Of a stretch of DNA of 64,000 bases, positions 22,472 through 34,617 are shown piece after piece. How positions within the stretch are numbered: position 1 is the stretch's first letter; each line of letters starts with the position of its first letter. Source of the DNA: Neurospora crassa OR74A. Lineage: Eukaryota > Ascomycota > Sordariomycetes > Sordariales > Sordariaceae. The position numbers and the translations under genes are program-made. The notes beneath the pieces were generated by a model. That model made no database searches and had not been told where the DNA came from. It saw only the letters and a list, made by a program, of their open reading frames with translations. Location: positions 4,340,001-4,404,000 of the forward strand of contig NC_026502.1 in NCBI RefSeq assembly GCF_000182925.2. The letters run 5' to 3'.

Positions 22472-25400
22472 ATGGCCGACACAGCAGCCGTCGCCAAGGG
22501 CGTCGAGAACCTCTCCGTCTCCGCCTCCAAGACCAAGGAGCTCAAGGGCACCGAAAAGAGAGACACCCTCATCGAGATCGAGAAGAGGTACCAGCAAAAA
22601 TGGGAGCAGGAGGGCGTCTTCGAGGTCGATGCCCCCTCCACCGCCGAGTTCCCTCTCGACGCCATTACCCCCGATGAGCTGCGCCAAAAGCACCCCAAGT
22701 TCTTCGGCACCATTGCCTACCCCTACATGAACGGCCGCCTCCACGCCGGCCACGCCTTCAGCTTCTCCAAGATCGAGTACCACACCGGCTTCGCCCGCAT
22801 GCAGGGCAAGCGCGCCCTCTTCCCCCAGGGCTACCACTGCACCGGTCTGCCCATCAAGGCCTCGGCCGACAAGCTGGTCAAGGAGATTGAGATGTTTGGC
22901 CAGGAGTTTGAGCGCTACAAGGAGGACGAGGTCGTCGAGGGTGCTGCCCCTGCCGCTGCCGCTGCTCCCAAGACCAAGGAGGACCTCACCAAGTTCAATG
23001 CCAAGAAGGGCAAGACGGTCGCAAAGACGGGCGGCGCCAAGTACCAGTTCCAGATCCTCAAGTCTCTCGGCATCCCCGTCTCGGAGATTCACAAGTTCGC
23101 CGACCCCCAGTACTGGCTGCACTACTTCCCTCCCGAGTGCAAGAAGGATCTCACCAACTTCGGTGCCCGTATCGACTGGCGCCGTCAGTTCGTCACCACC
23201 GACGCCAACCCCTACTACGATGCCTTTGTCCGCTGGCAGATGAACCGCCTCTTGGAGCTCAACAAGATCAAGTTCGGCAAGCGCTACACCATCTACTCCA
23301 TCAAGGACGGCCAGCCCTGCATGGACCACGACCGTAGCGAGGGTGAGGGTGTCCTTCCCCAGGAGTACACGGCCCTCAAGCTCAAGGTCACCGAGTGGGC
23401 GCCCAAGGCTGCCGAGGCTCTCAAGGGCAAGCTCCCCGAGGGCGCCAACGTCTACCTCTGCCCTGCCACCCTCCGTCCCGAGACCATGTACGGCCAGGTC
23501 TGCTGCTTCGTCGGCCCTGCCCTCAAGTACGGTGTCTTCAAGGCCGCCGAGAACGAGTACTTTGTCATCACGGAACGCGCCGCCAAGAACATGGCCTACC
23601 AGGGCATCTTCGAGAAGGAGGGCGTCATTGAGAAGGCTGCTGATATCGTCGGCTCCGACCTCATCGGTACCCTCGTCAACGCGCCCCTCTCCGTCCACAA
23701 GGAGGTCTACGTCCTCCCCATGGACACCGTCCTGGCCACCAAGGGTACCGGTGTCGTCACCTCCGTTCCCTCCGACTCTCCCGACGACTGCGCCATGATG
23801 ACCGAGCTCGCCAAGAAGCCCGAGTTCTACGGCATCCAGAAGGAGTGGGCCGAGAAGGAGATTGTCTCGGTCATCAAGACCCCTACCTCCGACCTCCTTG
23901 CCCCTTACCTCGTCAAGAAGCTCAAGATCAACTCTCCCAAGGATGCCAAGCAGCTCCTCGAGGCCAAGGAGCTCGCCTACAAGGAGGGCTTCTACCAGGG
24001 TATCATGAACTACGGTGACTTCAAGGGCGAGAAGGTCGAGACCGCCAAGCCCAAGGTTCGCCAGCAGCTCATCGACGCCGGTGACGCTTTCGCCTACTCC
24101 GAGCCCGAGAACAAGGTCGTTTCCCGTTCCGGCGACGAGTGCTCCGTCGCCCTGATGGACCAGTGGTACATTGACTACGGTGAGGACTCGTGGCGCACTG
24201 TCCTCTACGACTATGTCGAGAACAAGGACGGCAAGGGCATCAACACCTACTACGCCGACACCCAGCACGCCTTCAAGGGCGTCATCGGCTGGCTCAAGCA
24301 GTGGGCTTGCGCCCGTACCTACGGTCTCGGCTCCAAGCTTCCTTGGGACCCCAACTTCCTTGTCGAGTCTCTTTCTGACTCTACCGTCTACATGGCCTAC
24401 TACACTGTCGCCCACTGGCTGCACAGGGACCTCTTCGGTCGTGAGAAGGGCAAGGGCAACATTGGCGCTGACCAGATGATCGACGAGGTCTGGGACTACA
24501 TCTTCTGCCGCACCGAGCTGTCTGACCACTTGGTCACCAAGTCCGGCATTCCCAAGGAGACCCTCGACTCCATGCGCCGCGAGTTCCAGTACTTCTATCC
24601 CCTCGACATCCGTGTCTCGGGCAAGGATCTCATCCCCAACCACTTGACCTTCTGGCTGTACAACCACATCGCCCTCTTCCCCCGTGAGTACTGGCCCAAG
24701 TCCGTCCGTGCCAACGGCCACTTGCAGCTCAACGGCGAGAAGATGTCCAAGTCTACTGGCAACTTCATGACCCTCGACGATGTCGTCAAGAAGTACGGTG
24801 CCGACGCCGCCCGTGTTGCTCTTGCCGATGCCGGTGATGGTATCTCCGACTCCAACTTTGTCGAAGATGTTGCCGACAACACCATTCTCCGCTTCTACAC
24901 CAACAAGGAGTGGATCGAGGAGACTCTCAAGGACGAGTCTCTCCGCACTGGCGAGCTCAACAGCTTCCAGGATGCCCTGTTCGACAACGAGATGAACGCC
25001 CTTGTCAACGAGGCCCGCAAGCACTACGAGGAGACCTCGTACAAGCTTGCTCTCAAGGCTGCTCACTACGACTTCTTGAACGCTCGTGATATGTACCGTG
25101 AGGCTTGCGCTGCTGCCGGCATTCCTCTGCACAAGGACTTGGTCACCAAGTACATCCGTCTTCAGGTACGCTTTTTCTTTCCTTGCCTCGTCAACATTTT
25201 CGCCTTCGGTACTAACTCGTCTTCCAGGCCCTCGTCATCACCCCCATTGCCCCTCACTGGGCCGACTACGTCTGGCAAGAATGCCTTGGCGAGCCCAAGT
25301 CCATCCAGTTCGCCCGCTGGCCCGAGGTCCCCGCCGCCAACCCCGCCCTCACTGCCGCTCGCGACTACGTCCGCACCACCTCCTCCGCCATCAACTCCGC

Positions 25401-25905
25401 CGAGGCCGCCCAGCTTAAGAAGATGGCCAAGGGTCGCCAGTCCGACTTCGACCCCAAAAAGCCCAAGAAGCTTACCATCTTCGCCACCGAGAACTTCCCT
25501 ACCTGGCAGGCCAAGTACATCGACCTGCTCTCTGAGGTCTGGGACGCTGCTACCGGCACTCAGAAGATCGACGATAAGGAGCTGAACGGCCGCATCGCCA
25601 AGATGGGAGAGATGAAGAAGGCCATGCCCTTCGTTCAGGCGCTCAAGAAGAGGTTGAAGGATGGCGAGCCCGCTGAGCAGATTCTTAGCCGCAAGCTGTC
25701 CTTCGATGAGAAGGCGACGCTGTTGGCCATGATCCCCGGTCTGAAGAGGACTGCTGGCTTGGAGAGCGTGCAGGTTGTCCTTGTTGAGGAGGGCAGCAAG
25801 ACGGGCAAGGACTTGACGAATGGTGGTGCTGAGATCGAGGTCACGGCGCCAATGGCTGAGGCTGCTCTTCCTGGTCAGCCCAGCTTTTTCTTTACCAATG
25901 TTTAA
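22472..25905 (+). CDS. leu-6: Leucyl-tRNA synthetase, cytosolic
   Basis: Two exons (22472-25165, 25228-25905; 62-bp intron with GTACGC donor, ACTAAC branch, CCAG acceptor) give 1123 residues, the usual length for the eukaryotic/archaeal-type cytosolic enzyme. Class I signatures are HAGH at residues 91-94 (within YPYMNGRLHAGHAFSFSK) and KMSKS at 757-761. Other landmarks are FPQGYHCTGLPIKASADK, the CP1 editing region and ARIDWRRQFVTTD. It charges tRNA-Leu with leucine in the cytosol. No mitochondrial presequence precedes MADTAAVAK, in line with the separate mitochondrial enzyme known in Neurospora. Codon use is strongly biased to C-ending codons, as in highly expressed genes. The CPC1-type site upstream fits amino acid control. 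The symbol leu-6 assumes a Neurospora genome. Confidence 0.95.
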
Positions 25906-27026
25906 AGGTGTGATGCGTGGTAAGATGGGAAATCTATGTGGTGGGCAGTGATGGTTTTCTGATGAATGTCATTTGTTTGGGTTTGATATCATGGATGGCT
26001 AAAAGTTTTAGCGATGAATAGATTTGTGTTCATCTAGGTGACGGATGTTTGTGTCAAAGCTCTCATGTTCAAAGGACACGGCTATGTGGCGATGGTTGGC
26101 CTGGTGTTGAGCTGGTTGCATTACTTACACTTGGAGGCCTCAAAGCATCGACTGTATCGTCTTGACCCCGTGGGCAAGGAAGAGCCAGAGCCGCTTCATG
26201 GACAACCAAGCACATTTCTTTCCCTGGCGAGCCCAGGTATGTTAGTTCGGAGCTCGTTGTTCTGCCTGGCTTGGAACTCGCTCGCCTGCTTGAGTTCCGG
26301 AGAGTTGGCCCGGAGGCTCGAGCACCGGCGGTCGGACCTCACTGCCCTTGCACACAGGATGTTCGGCTGCTCGTAACTATAGTACTCAGCAGCCATCCAA
26401 GTAATCAGCTTCGGGGAGCACGTGAAGAGGTTGGCGCTATTGCGAGGCTTGCCAGTTACGAGAACATCAGCATACTTCGGAAACCATCTCCCCGCTCCGA
26501 AGGCAGAATGAGTTGAGGAGTCCAGGCTCGGAGGAACAGGTCATCCCTGTTGATTGCGTAGTTGTGTCAGCATCATGGTGTACTCGACTCCTTGAAGGGG
26601 ATACGAAGCTCCAATGTCAGCCATGATGACCTCACTCCTGAAGTGAAGCCGAGTGTTCATCCGGCGTTGGACTTGCCCACAGCCTTCCTGGAACTTGGAC
26701 TCAGCTCTCTTGTAATCGTCCCTGGTAGGCAGTGCAAGCTTCCTCTTTCATCATCCAGACATCTTCCGCGTCTTGGTATCTGATCACCTCATCTCCAGCC
26801 TCCCCTCACCTAACCTTTAATAGCCGTCTCCTTCCCCTCGTTTCCTCCGTCATCTTGCCTACCTCTCAACGCCTCATCATCCTTTTCTGCTCTCGTTTTC
26901 CCTCAAAGCTAAAGCAAGACAAAATTCGAACGAAGAGAGGATCAACTCATTCGCTATCAAAAGAACGAACTCTACCAAAGCCAAAACAAGCCAGCCACCG
27001 ACCGGTCCTCAAGTCATCTAAGCAAG
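25906..27026. other. Intergenic region, no gene seen
   Basis: Contains the LeuRS 3' UTR and the leader of the next gene. Several short open frames occur, without signal, domain or splice support. The last 250 bp are pyrimidine-rich, typical of a fungal promoter and leader. Confidence 0.5.
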
Positions 27027-27993
27027 ATGCGTTCCTCCACTCTCCTCGCTGTCCTCGGCACTGCCAGCCTCGCTGCTGCTCAAACCACCATTACCAGTAT
27101 TTACGTGAGCACGCCGACCTCAACTTCTTTGAGTAAGTCTTTCTTCTTGGGTGTCCCGTCCGTCCGTTCTCACTGCCTTTTCCAACTGTTTGGTGTTTTT
27201 GTCACAGCACCTCCTCGTCAAAACGAGCGCCTCCAGTCTTGTCTAGCCGCTTGCATGATCCAATTCCCGGCTCTCCCTCGTGTTACAGGTGGTGGTGGTG
27301 TTATTCCACCTGCGCCTGCTGCCAAGGGGTGTCGGGGTCGGACGGACAGGCTGGATCGGGTTGCGCGTGATGTCGGACCGTGTCATCCCCATCAACCTCC
27401 TTCTCCTCTTCTCCCGGTCACTTTTCCTCCGTTTCCTCCCCCGAAAGCGCCTATTCCCATTCAGACTCCTCGTCCTGTTCCTGTTAACTCGCTGTCTCCT
27501 GATCCTGATTCTGCGGGGTTTGTGCCTGGGAATGAGGATGAGAACGAGCAGACCTACGAGGATCCCCCTCCTCTTCCTGACGACCCTCCTGTTGCGTCGC
27601 TTCCCCCTCTGGGATTTTAGTTATCCCTACCTAACCACCCCTTCTCTCCCCTTTTCTCCTTTTTTTTCCTCTTTTGAACCACTCTCTTTCTGCCTTTCAT
27701 CTACCACTCTCTCTCTTTTTCATCCTACTAACATCAATACAAAACAAGCCACCACAACAGTCACACCCTCCTCTTCCACCACTTCCACCTCCACCTCCTC
27801 CACAACCACCACCGTCTACTCCTCTAGCACCACCAGCAGCTACACTTCTTCGGGCGTCACCACGTCCACTTCCACCTCGACTTCTACTGCGTCCCCGTCT
27901 TCGGTGCCTAGTGCTGCGGCTGGGAAGGTGCCGTTGCAGGGACCGGCGGTGGGGTTGGGTGTTTTTGCGGCGGTGGGGATGGTTTTGTTGTGA
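27027..27993 (+). CDS. Small secreted, Ser/Thr-rich, probably GPI-anchored cell-surface protein
   Basis: Exon 1 (27027-27132) encodes a signal peptide, MRSSTLLAVLGTASLAAAQ, then TTITSIYVSTPTS. A 628-bp intron (donor GTAAGT at 27133, branch ACTAAC, acceptor ACAACAG ending 27760) leads to exon 2 (27761-27993). That exon is almost entirely Ser/Thr (TSTSTSSTTTTVYSSSTTSS) and ends in a GPI-type tail: small residues SAAAGK, then a hydrophobic end (GPAVGLGVFAAVGMVLL). The joined product has 112 residues. Such proteins are heavily O-mannosylated and sit in the wall or plasma membrane (family knowledge). The intron is unusually long here and the exon-1 frame stays open through it to 27620, encoding a Pro-rich stretch, so alternative splicing or an extra exon is possible. 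Confidence 0.65.
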
Positions 27994-28939
27994 GAAGAGG
28001 TTTCCTAGTCTTTTGGGTTAAAATGTTTGTGATGTCTCGGGGCTGGGTTGAGTTGTCTGGGTTTCGGTTTCGATGTTGATGGTTGGGGGTGTTTGGTTGT
28101 TTGTTTGAGATGGGAAAGTAAACGAGTGAGCGAGGTATTGGCTGGGATGTAATGCTGTGGAATGCGTGGTGTCTATTTTCTGATGATGAAGAGTTGGGAA
28201 TAGAAGGACGGTATGGTATAGTTCGGTGGTAGTGGTTATCCAAATCATGATGTTGTTGAGTCCGCTAATGTTGGTTGTTGAGCACACACGAAGGGACTTT
28301 GGTGCTGGTTTCATTTTCGTTATTTGGGGAGGTTTGGGTGAGGAGATTCGCGGAGACTGAAGAGTGAAGCATCGAGTTAAGATCGAAGGGATGATTTGAC
28401 AAGGGGAGACGTGCGGCAGAGCTTGAATTCAGGGTAATGATGTTAGGGGATTGGGGATAAGTTCCTGGTGAGAGAGGAGGAGAAATGGAGGCACAACAGC
28501 ATCAACAACAGTATTGGGAGGTGGATCTGAGGATGGAAGTCCAGATAGTTGGGGTTTCGTGAGAACAAATCAAAGAGGAAGTGTGGGTAGCGGTACGAGT
28601 GGGCGAAAGGACGCGAGGTTCTTGAAGATGCAGTTCTTGAGGTGAATGTTATGTGATGATGGCCAGAAGGAGGCAGAGAAGCATGAGGAGGCGTATCTGG
28701 TACATACAGAAAAGAGTTGATAATGAGTTTCTTTTCCTACTTAATCTTTCGGTGAATATGACCTCCAAGCGTCTCAACTCGTTCGAAAAAAATACTCTAC
28801 TTCTTTCGACCAAAGAAAAGAAAGGGAAATGATGTCAGGAGATTGACCACCACTTCAACACGCAAAACGCAAAAAGAAACACGAGATGGTTGCTGGTCGC
28901 AGATGCATGAATAGCAAAAAGCCAAAAAGATATTGTGGA
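27994..28939. other. Intergenic region, no gene seen
   Basis: Between the GPI-type gene and tRNA-Trp. GT/GA-rich, with no convincing coding frame. The end next to the tRNA carries its T-run terminator. Confidence 0.5.
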
Positions 28940-29011
28940 TGACCCCAACCCGATTTGAACGGATAACCTTTCGATCTGGAGTCGAACGCGCTACCGTTGC
29001 GCCATAGGGCC
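28940..29011 (-). tRNA. tRNA-Trp (anticodon CCA)
   Basis: The minus strand folds into a full cloverleaf. The acceptor stem GGCCCTA pairs with TGGGGTC (two G-U pairs), with discriminator A at 28940. The D arm is GGCGCAACGGTAGCGC and the anticodon arm is TTCGA-CTCCAGA-TCGAA, giving CCA. The T arm is ATCCG-TTCAAAT-CGGGT. There is no intron. A run of five T follows on the minus strand at about 28924-28928 as a Pol III terminator. Confidence 0.95.
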
Positions 29012-29621
29012 TTGTTGAAAGTAAGGTTCATACCTAGGCTTTATAAGTAAAAGATGAGAGCCCTGCAGCCAGTGACAACATGCTCATCTTCATGCTCTTC
29101 GGTGATATGCAATCTCAGAAAAGTTTTTCGAGCCTTGGGGATAGCTTGGTTCTCTTTTGCCATTATATAAATGGATTCTGCGCTTGGTCTCATGGCATGT
29201 CTTTTGCGTAGCATGACTACAGCGATTGAGGAAGATTCGCTGTAGTGACGAAGCAATACGAGGTCTTGGTAAGTTACACAGCTTTGACCTACACGCATTG
29301 CCCAATCTTGGCGTACTACACGGTAAGATACTCTGCCCACCCCCACACTTCCATCCGCGCGCCGCACGCGCCAAAAGTTCACTGCAGTTCCCGTCACATC
29401 TGACATTTTGCCCCTCCACTGTCCCGCTCGCCGCGCTGACTCTTTTTTTTTCCCTGTCCGTTCCTTCAACTTTCCAACATATCATATCATCAGCCTCCAA
29501 TCCAACCAACACTCCCAACTTTTTCGCTCCACCATCCAAACGATACTATCTAGCCCAGCTCGCGACATTTGCAACCCGAACAGATCCCACAAGCCGCGAA
29601 GTTTCAATCGAAATAACCAAA
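29012..29621. other. Intergenic region upstream of dph3
   Basis: Holds the 5' flank of tRNA-Trp and the promoter and leader of dph3. Open frames on both strands have no recognisable features. Confidence 0.5.
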
Positions 29622-29981
29622 ATGTCCGACGAAGAATACTCCATCTACGACGAAGTCGAAATCGAAGACATGACCTACGACCCAGCGCTGCAGACGTATT
29701 CGTACCCCTGCCCATGCGGCGACAAGTTCGAGATTGCGCTCGCCGACCTCCAGGACGGTCAGGACATTGCCGTTTGCCCGAGCTGTAGCTTGATGGTCAG
29801 GGTCATTTTTGAAGTTGTGAGTATTGCCATTTTCTGTGTGTGGGGGGAGGGACCAGGACATGGAGGCGAGAAGAGTTTTGGGTGGAATGCAGCAGTGTTG
29901 CTAACCAACGGATGATTACCTAAACAGGATAACCTCCCCAAGGCACCGGATGCCGCGGCGTCTATTGCTGTTTCCGCTTAA
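29622..29981 (+). CDS. dph3: Diphthamide biosynthesis protein 3 (CSL zinc finger)
   Basis: Exons 29622-29816 and 29928-29981 (111-bp intron, GTGAGT donor, CTAAC branch, ACAG acceptor) give 82 residues, the standard size. The sequence [20 protein letters not shown], then YPCPCGDKF and [15 protein letters not shown], shows the CSL-type zinc finger with its four cysteines (CxC and CxxC). Dph3/Kti11 is an electron donor to the Dph1-Dph2 Fe-S enzyme in the first step of diphthamide formation on elongation factor 2. It also takes part in Elongator-dependent tRNA wobble uridine modification (established in yeast). Confidence 0.96.
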
Positions 29982-31193
29982 TGGGGGACTACGAAGTCGA
30001 ATGAAAAATCTAAGAGGCGCGGAATATAGAAGTGGCTCGCAACGAGGCGCTCATGATTCCGTACACCGAGGTTGAAGGTTAGGATAACACCAGCCTTTCC
30101 GACATCAACTTGCAACCAAAGCCACAATGATACAGCAGAAGCAAGCCGATTGCTTTCTCGAGCCCAGTCCAGTTCATACCAGCCGTCCTCGCCCTGGTTT
30201 GCATCGAGATCACGCCCCGCTGGCACAGCCAGCCAGTTAAACAAGCCGACCGAGCCAATGTACCAGTCGACAGATCCTCTGCTGTCCCCCGCCGATGCGA
30301 ATGACCCTCAACCGGCGATAATGATAACCAGAACCAACTCGATTTGATTTGATCCGAGATCAGATCGACCTCGTCCAGAAAATAACAGCGTCGCTGCCCG
30401 GCCGCCGGGAACAAAGCAAGCAGAGCGACCATGACCTTCCAGGCCCCTGGTGCCGTTTACATCCAAGGATTCGTCGGTCGGATTTGCCAGCAGCTGGGTG
30501 AAAGCATTCAAAAACAAAGGGGATGCTTCATGGGTGGGCCTGGCTTTTCGCTGCCCTTGGCTTTTGTCTGCGACCGTGTGCTTTGGGCGTTGGGTGTTGG
30601 GCATCACAATCAACATTGGGACAGGCGTTTTCTACGTTGCAGCGGTTGATTTTGGGCGTGCTTCTTGGCTAGGATGGGATATCAAATAGATCGAAAGAAT
30701 GGCGGGGCGGAGTGCGAAGGCAGGGGCTTGATTTAGATAGGTGCTCGGATGGCTTCAAATCGCGCACTAGATGGACGTGTCTCATGATCGGAAACGTGCG
30801 ATGGAAGTGATAGGACTTTATCAACGCTTTGGAATCTTGTGTATATTACTTATATAGGCGTTGGGGTTGGGATATCTGCTTTGGAATTGGTGATCTGGGA
30901 GTTATTGCTTGAAGCTCTTTACCAAGTAGGAAACTACAATGACAGTCCTAAAGAAAAATGAGCATTCAACACCTGCCACGAGAATCTTGCATTGACTATC
31001 CTCTTTCCAACTTTCCATCTCGTATTAATGTAGAATAAGGTATGCTCATAATCTGATGTGATCGATATAACCCCATCCAGTTAACTCTTCCCCATTGCTC
31101 CTCCACGTCATCCCTCCATTCTCTCTCACCCCATCAACCGTTTCCATCCCATCAGTACCCCCAGGGCCTCACCCTCATGTCAATGTCAGGTAC
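29982..31193. other. Intergenic region, no gene seen
   Basis: Convergent interval between dph3 and the BTB gene, about 1.2 kb. Short overlapping frames on both strands look random; no RNA gene recognised. Confidence 0.5.
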
Positions 31194-32916
31194 CTAACCA
31201 CCCAAAAACCCCCTCCTCTCATTCCTCTTCCTCTCGCTGCTCAGCGCATCAAGCTTAACCGCCACCAAACAACATTCCACCACCGACGCCTTAGCCGGGT
31301 TGGGGTTGGGACTTGACTGAATACGCAGCCGCCACTGGCCGGTTTTGACGATCCATTGCTCGCCGCCTAGTGGTGATGAGGTCGAAACGCTGGTCACTCC
31401 GTAGGGCGGACTGGAGTCTAGGCGTCGGCGTTTTCGAGGGTTGGGGTTTTCGTCGGGTGATGATGATTGTTGGAAGGGGGAGGGTTTGGTGCTGGGGTTG
31501 ATGGAATCGGGGGTTTCAGCTGTTGAGGGGCCGCCGGAGGACGAGGAGGCAGATGGAATGGTAGTGCCGGGGGTGTTGTTTGTGGTTCCATTTGCGGGTA
31601 ATGATGGATGGGCAGTCTGATCGGACTCGTCTGCTGTCCAGGGTTGGCCGTCTAATGTTATGCTTGCTTCGGGGTCGAGGATGACGCGGACGAGATCTTC
31701 GCTGAGAAGAGCGTCTCTTGACGTGGACGGTTCGCTACCCCTCCCTCCTTTGGCCATCAATAGCCCCGAGGGCTGAGTGAAGGGGGGCAAGTTGAGCTTG
31801 GTAGCGATGACCTCGAATAACTTGGCCATTTTCGCCTTGATGTCCGTGAAGAACTCCGCTCTGACTTCTTCCTTCCCCCCCGGTCCAATGTGTAACTGCG
31901 TGGCTTCTTCGCCGATTTCAAGTACGAGTTCCATTGCTTTGTCGTCCGCATACGGCCTGGCATAATTCACCCACGCCGCCAACGGATCTCCCTCCACCGG
32001 CTCATTAGCCACGCTTATCCCGCTCTTCATAATATCTCTCAACCCCAGCACAATCTCTTCCCGTCCCCTGACCTGATTGAACCCCTTTTCATGCGGGATC
32101 AACCGCTGCTCCAGGCCCTTGAAGTTGTACCACCTGCAGTCCTTCAGAAGCTCCTGCCGATGCCTCTCATCCCGGATCTTCACCGGGTACCCTCTCAGCA
32201 TATGCAGTAGTTCCTGAAAGACCTCGGCACTGCGATTCGGTACATTAGGCGCGACGATGGACGGCGGACGAATCAGTCCCTCCTTGTCCAAACCGGGAAA
32301 CAAATCCTCGGGATTGCTGAAAAACATGGCAAACCCGAGCGTAAAAAAGTTGGGCGTGTTCCCGGGTCCAGAAAGGGAGAAGATTTCGCGCGGGATCTGG
32401 AAGGGTGTGGAGCCGATGGTGATGTGAATGGGTTCCTCGTAGAGCTGGGACATGAGCTTGGGAAGGGAGTAGAACTGGGCATCGGCGAAGAGGCGGACAA
32501 GGTGAGTGGCGTCCCGGGGCCGGACGTGGTAGCCCTGAAGGTGCAGAGAGATGTCTTTGAAGGTGACGGGGTCGCGGTCGATGTAGAGGGTGCGGATGGC
32601 GGTGGAGGGGTCTTGGCCGGCGTCGGAGGCTTGCTTGAGTTGGCAGAGGAAGTACTGCGAGAAGTAGGAGGGGGCTGTGGATGTGTTAGTCATTTATGAA
32701 GTGTACCTAGGTAGGAAAGGGATGAAGTGACCAACCATCGGAGGAAAGTGAGGCGCCGGACAGCTTGAACAACTCAGTACCTATCTGAATGGGAAACACT
32801 CGTTCGTGAGGAAGAATGTTCGGTATGTGAACTATCCGTTGGTGTGAAGAGGCTGAGATGACGGATACGCCATGTTCACCGTTCCTGGCGGGAACACCAT
32901 GCCCTGAGCTGGTCAT
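31194..32916 (-). CDS. BTB/POZ-domain protein, fungal type
   Basis: Exon 1 (32916-32736) and exon 2 (32674-31194), split by a 61-bp intron (branch CTAAC, acceptor CACAG), join to 553 residues. The junction falls inside the BTB fold: ERVFPIQIGTELFKLSGASL, SSDAPSYFSQYFL, then YIDRDPVTFKDISLHLQGYH. The last resembles the T1-like DRDP motif of potassium-channel-tetramerisation-type BTB domains. A second BTB-like repeat seems to begin at EPIHITIGSTPFQIPREIFS. The C-terminal third is disordered and Ser/Pro-rich with a basic nuclear-localisation-like cluster (NPRKRRRLD). BTB domains mediate dimerisation and recruitment to cullin-3 ligases or transcription complexes; the partner here is unknown. Confidence 0.8.
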
Positions 32917-34617
32917 GGCTAGCTGCTTTCCAGGACAAGATGCTCACAAAAATTGTAAAGGATTGTCGCGGCGGAACCAAAGTATTTGGACTATGGCTTG
33001 GGTAAGCTCATTGTCCGTTATTGGTGGGGATTGAAAGTATGATGAAGTGAGTTCCTTGTGCAAGTCGTGGTCTTTTTAGCAGACAAGCGCGAAGGGTATA
33101 TGGAAGCTCGGGATGGAAAAAGTGAAGATGACGATAGGAAATGGAATGTTTCACGGATCGTGAATGGGCATGGTCTACAAACTAAAAGTGCAAAAGCCAC
33201 CCGGGGGAAGATGTGTTACATGTGATGATATACATGTATAAGAGAGGGGAGGTCGTAATATAAGTTAGGTAGAGTCCCTGTCGAACGGCGTGGCACCGGG
33301 ATTGCGGTCTGGTTACCTTTTTTTGTCTTTGTGTCGCATCGTCTCGTTGCAGCGAAGAACCCAAAGTCGATTCTAGGCCACGCCAAGGAAGAAGCACAGC
33401 GCTCACATCGCCGGTGTGAAGTGGCTGGTGGTCCCTGCGATCATCTTGGTCCAAAGTCTAACCTAAAGCGGCATAACTCTCCCTTGGCCAGCTGTCTCGT
33501 CCACCTGGCCCGAGCTGTCAAGGTACGTATCGTTTTCTTGTGTCAACCATCAGGCATGTCGACTTCAACTTTGTTTTTTCCGATGTCCTGTCGCTAGGGC
33601 TTCAAGCCACTCCCGGCGGCCTCGTCTCAATCCGTGATAATCGGCGCGCCCATCTCTGAGAGGGATGCCTGTCTCGGAGCGATCTATGCGCCTGGATCTG
33701 GGGACGTTCGAATCAATGCGATTGGGCAAATTTCGCGGTCGATTTTGTGGGAGGCGGGGTTAGATCGAGCAACCACCATCCTGTGTCACGGTCTAGATGA
33801 GAGGAGGTACTTACCATGGAGTTGACAGTGTGGGATGTGGATGGATTGGTGGCGGTTGAGACGCTCACTCTTGACTGCATTCATGAGGAGAAGGAGCAAA
33901 CTGACGAAATGTCAAATTGGGCAGGGAATGAGGGGAAGAGTCCATCGGGCCATGTCGGGTTCTACCTGACGAGAGCCGACCAAGAAGACAAGGTCAGCAG
34001 AGGCTGTTTCTTCAAACGAAAGCGGAAAACATGCGTTCAGAGTTCAGTTTCAGAGTGCAAGGATGGTGACCACGAATCGAAAAATGCCGTCTGGTCAAGC
34101 AGTGTCCAGTTGACCGCATGTCACAGTCGACATCGTCGTTCGGCCTTCGGCAGCGGTTGGTTGCTTCCGCCGCAGCACCAAACACTCGCCCAGCATGGAT
34201 GGACCAGACCAGGTCAAACGCCGACGCTAGGACCTGGCACTAGACATGAGGCATGTCTTGTCATCTTCAACGTTTGGTGCCTTCTCACAGCCGGCATCAT
34301 GGACTTGCCAGCAGCCTTAGGTGACGGATCTACGCGCGAGGCCCTCAGTTTGCGCTTCCGAGGCGGAAATCCTGCCCATTTCTCCTCCCGAATGGTCGAC
34401 ATTACGGATTCTTGCCGTGTGATGAAAGACACAATAGCGTTGTGAGCTTAGCAAAGGCAGGCAAACAATGCCTTGCTTTGTTGGCGGAGTGCTCTGGTAG
34501 ACTAGGATCGTGAGAGCACAACTTCCATGATATCACACCCATCACTATTTCTTCACACGCCCATCCGCGCTCTGCATTCTGCTTGTCATTACTACCTAAC
34601 GTACCCACGTTCAACAT
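32917..34617. other. Long divergent intergenic region, no gene seen
   Basis: About 1.7 kb between the BTB gene and the coiled-coil gene. Open frames of up to about 200 codons exist (for example 33816-34445) but lack composition, domains or splice context typical of the genes here. It likely contains the promoters of both flanking genes. Confidence 0.45.

Noticed and set aside
22436-25132. An 898-codon minus-strand open frame antisense to LeuRS
   Set aside because: It mirrors a strongly codon-biased gene; its Leu/Gly/Val-rich composition is the reverse complement of C-ending codons, not a real protein.
33816-34445. A 209-codon plus-strand frame between the BTB and coiled-coil genes
   Set aside because: No recognisable features, poor composition and no splice signals linking it to anything; treated as chance.
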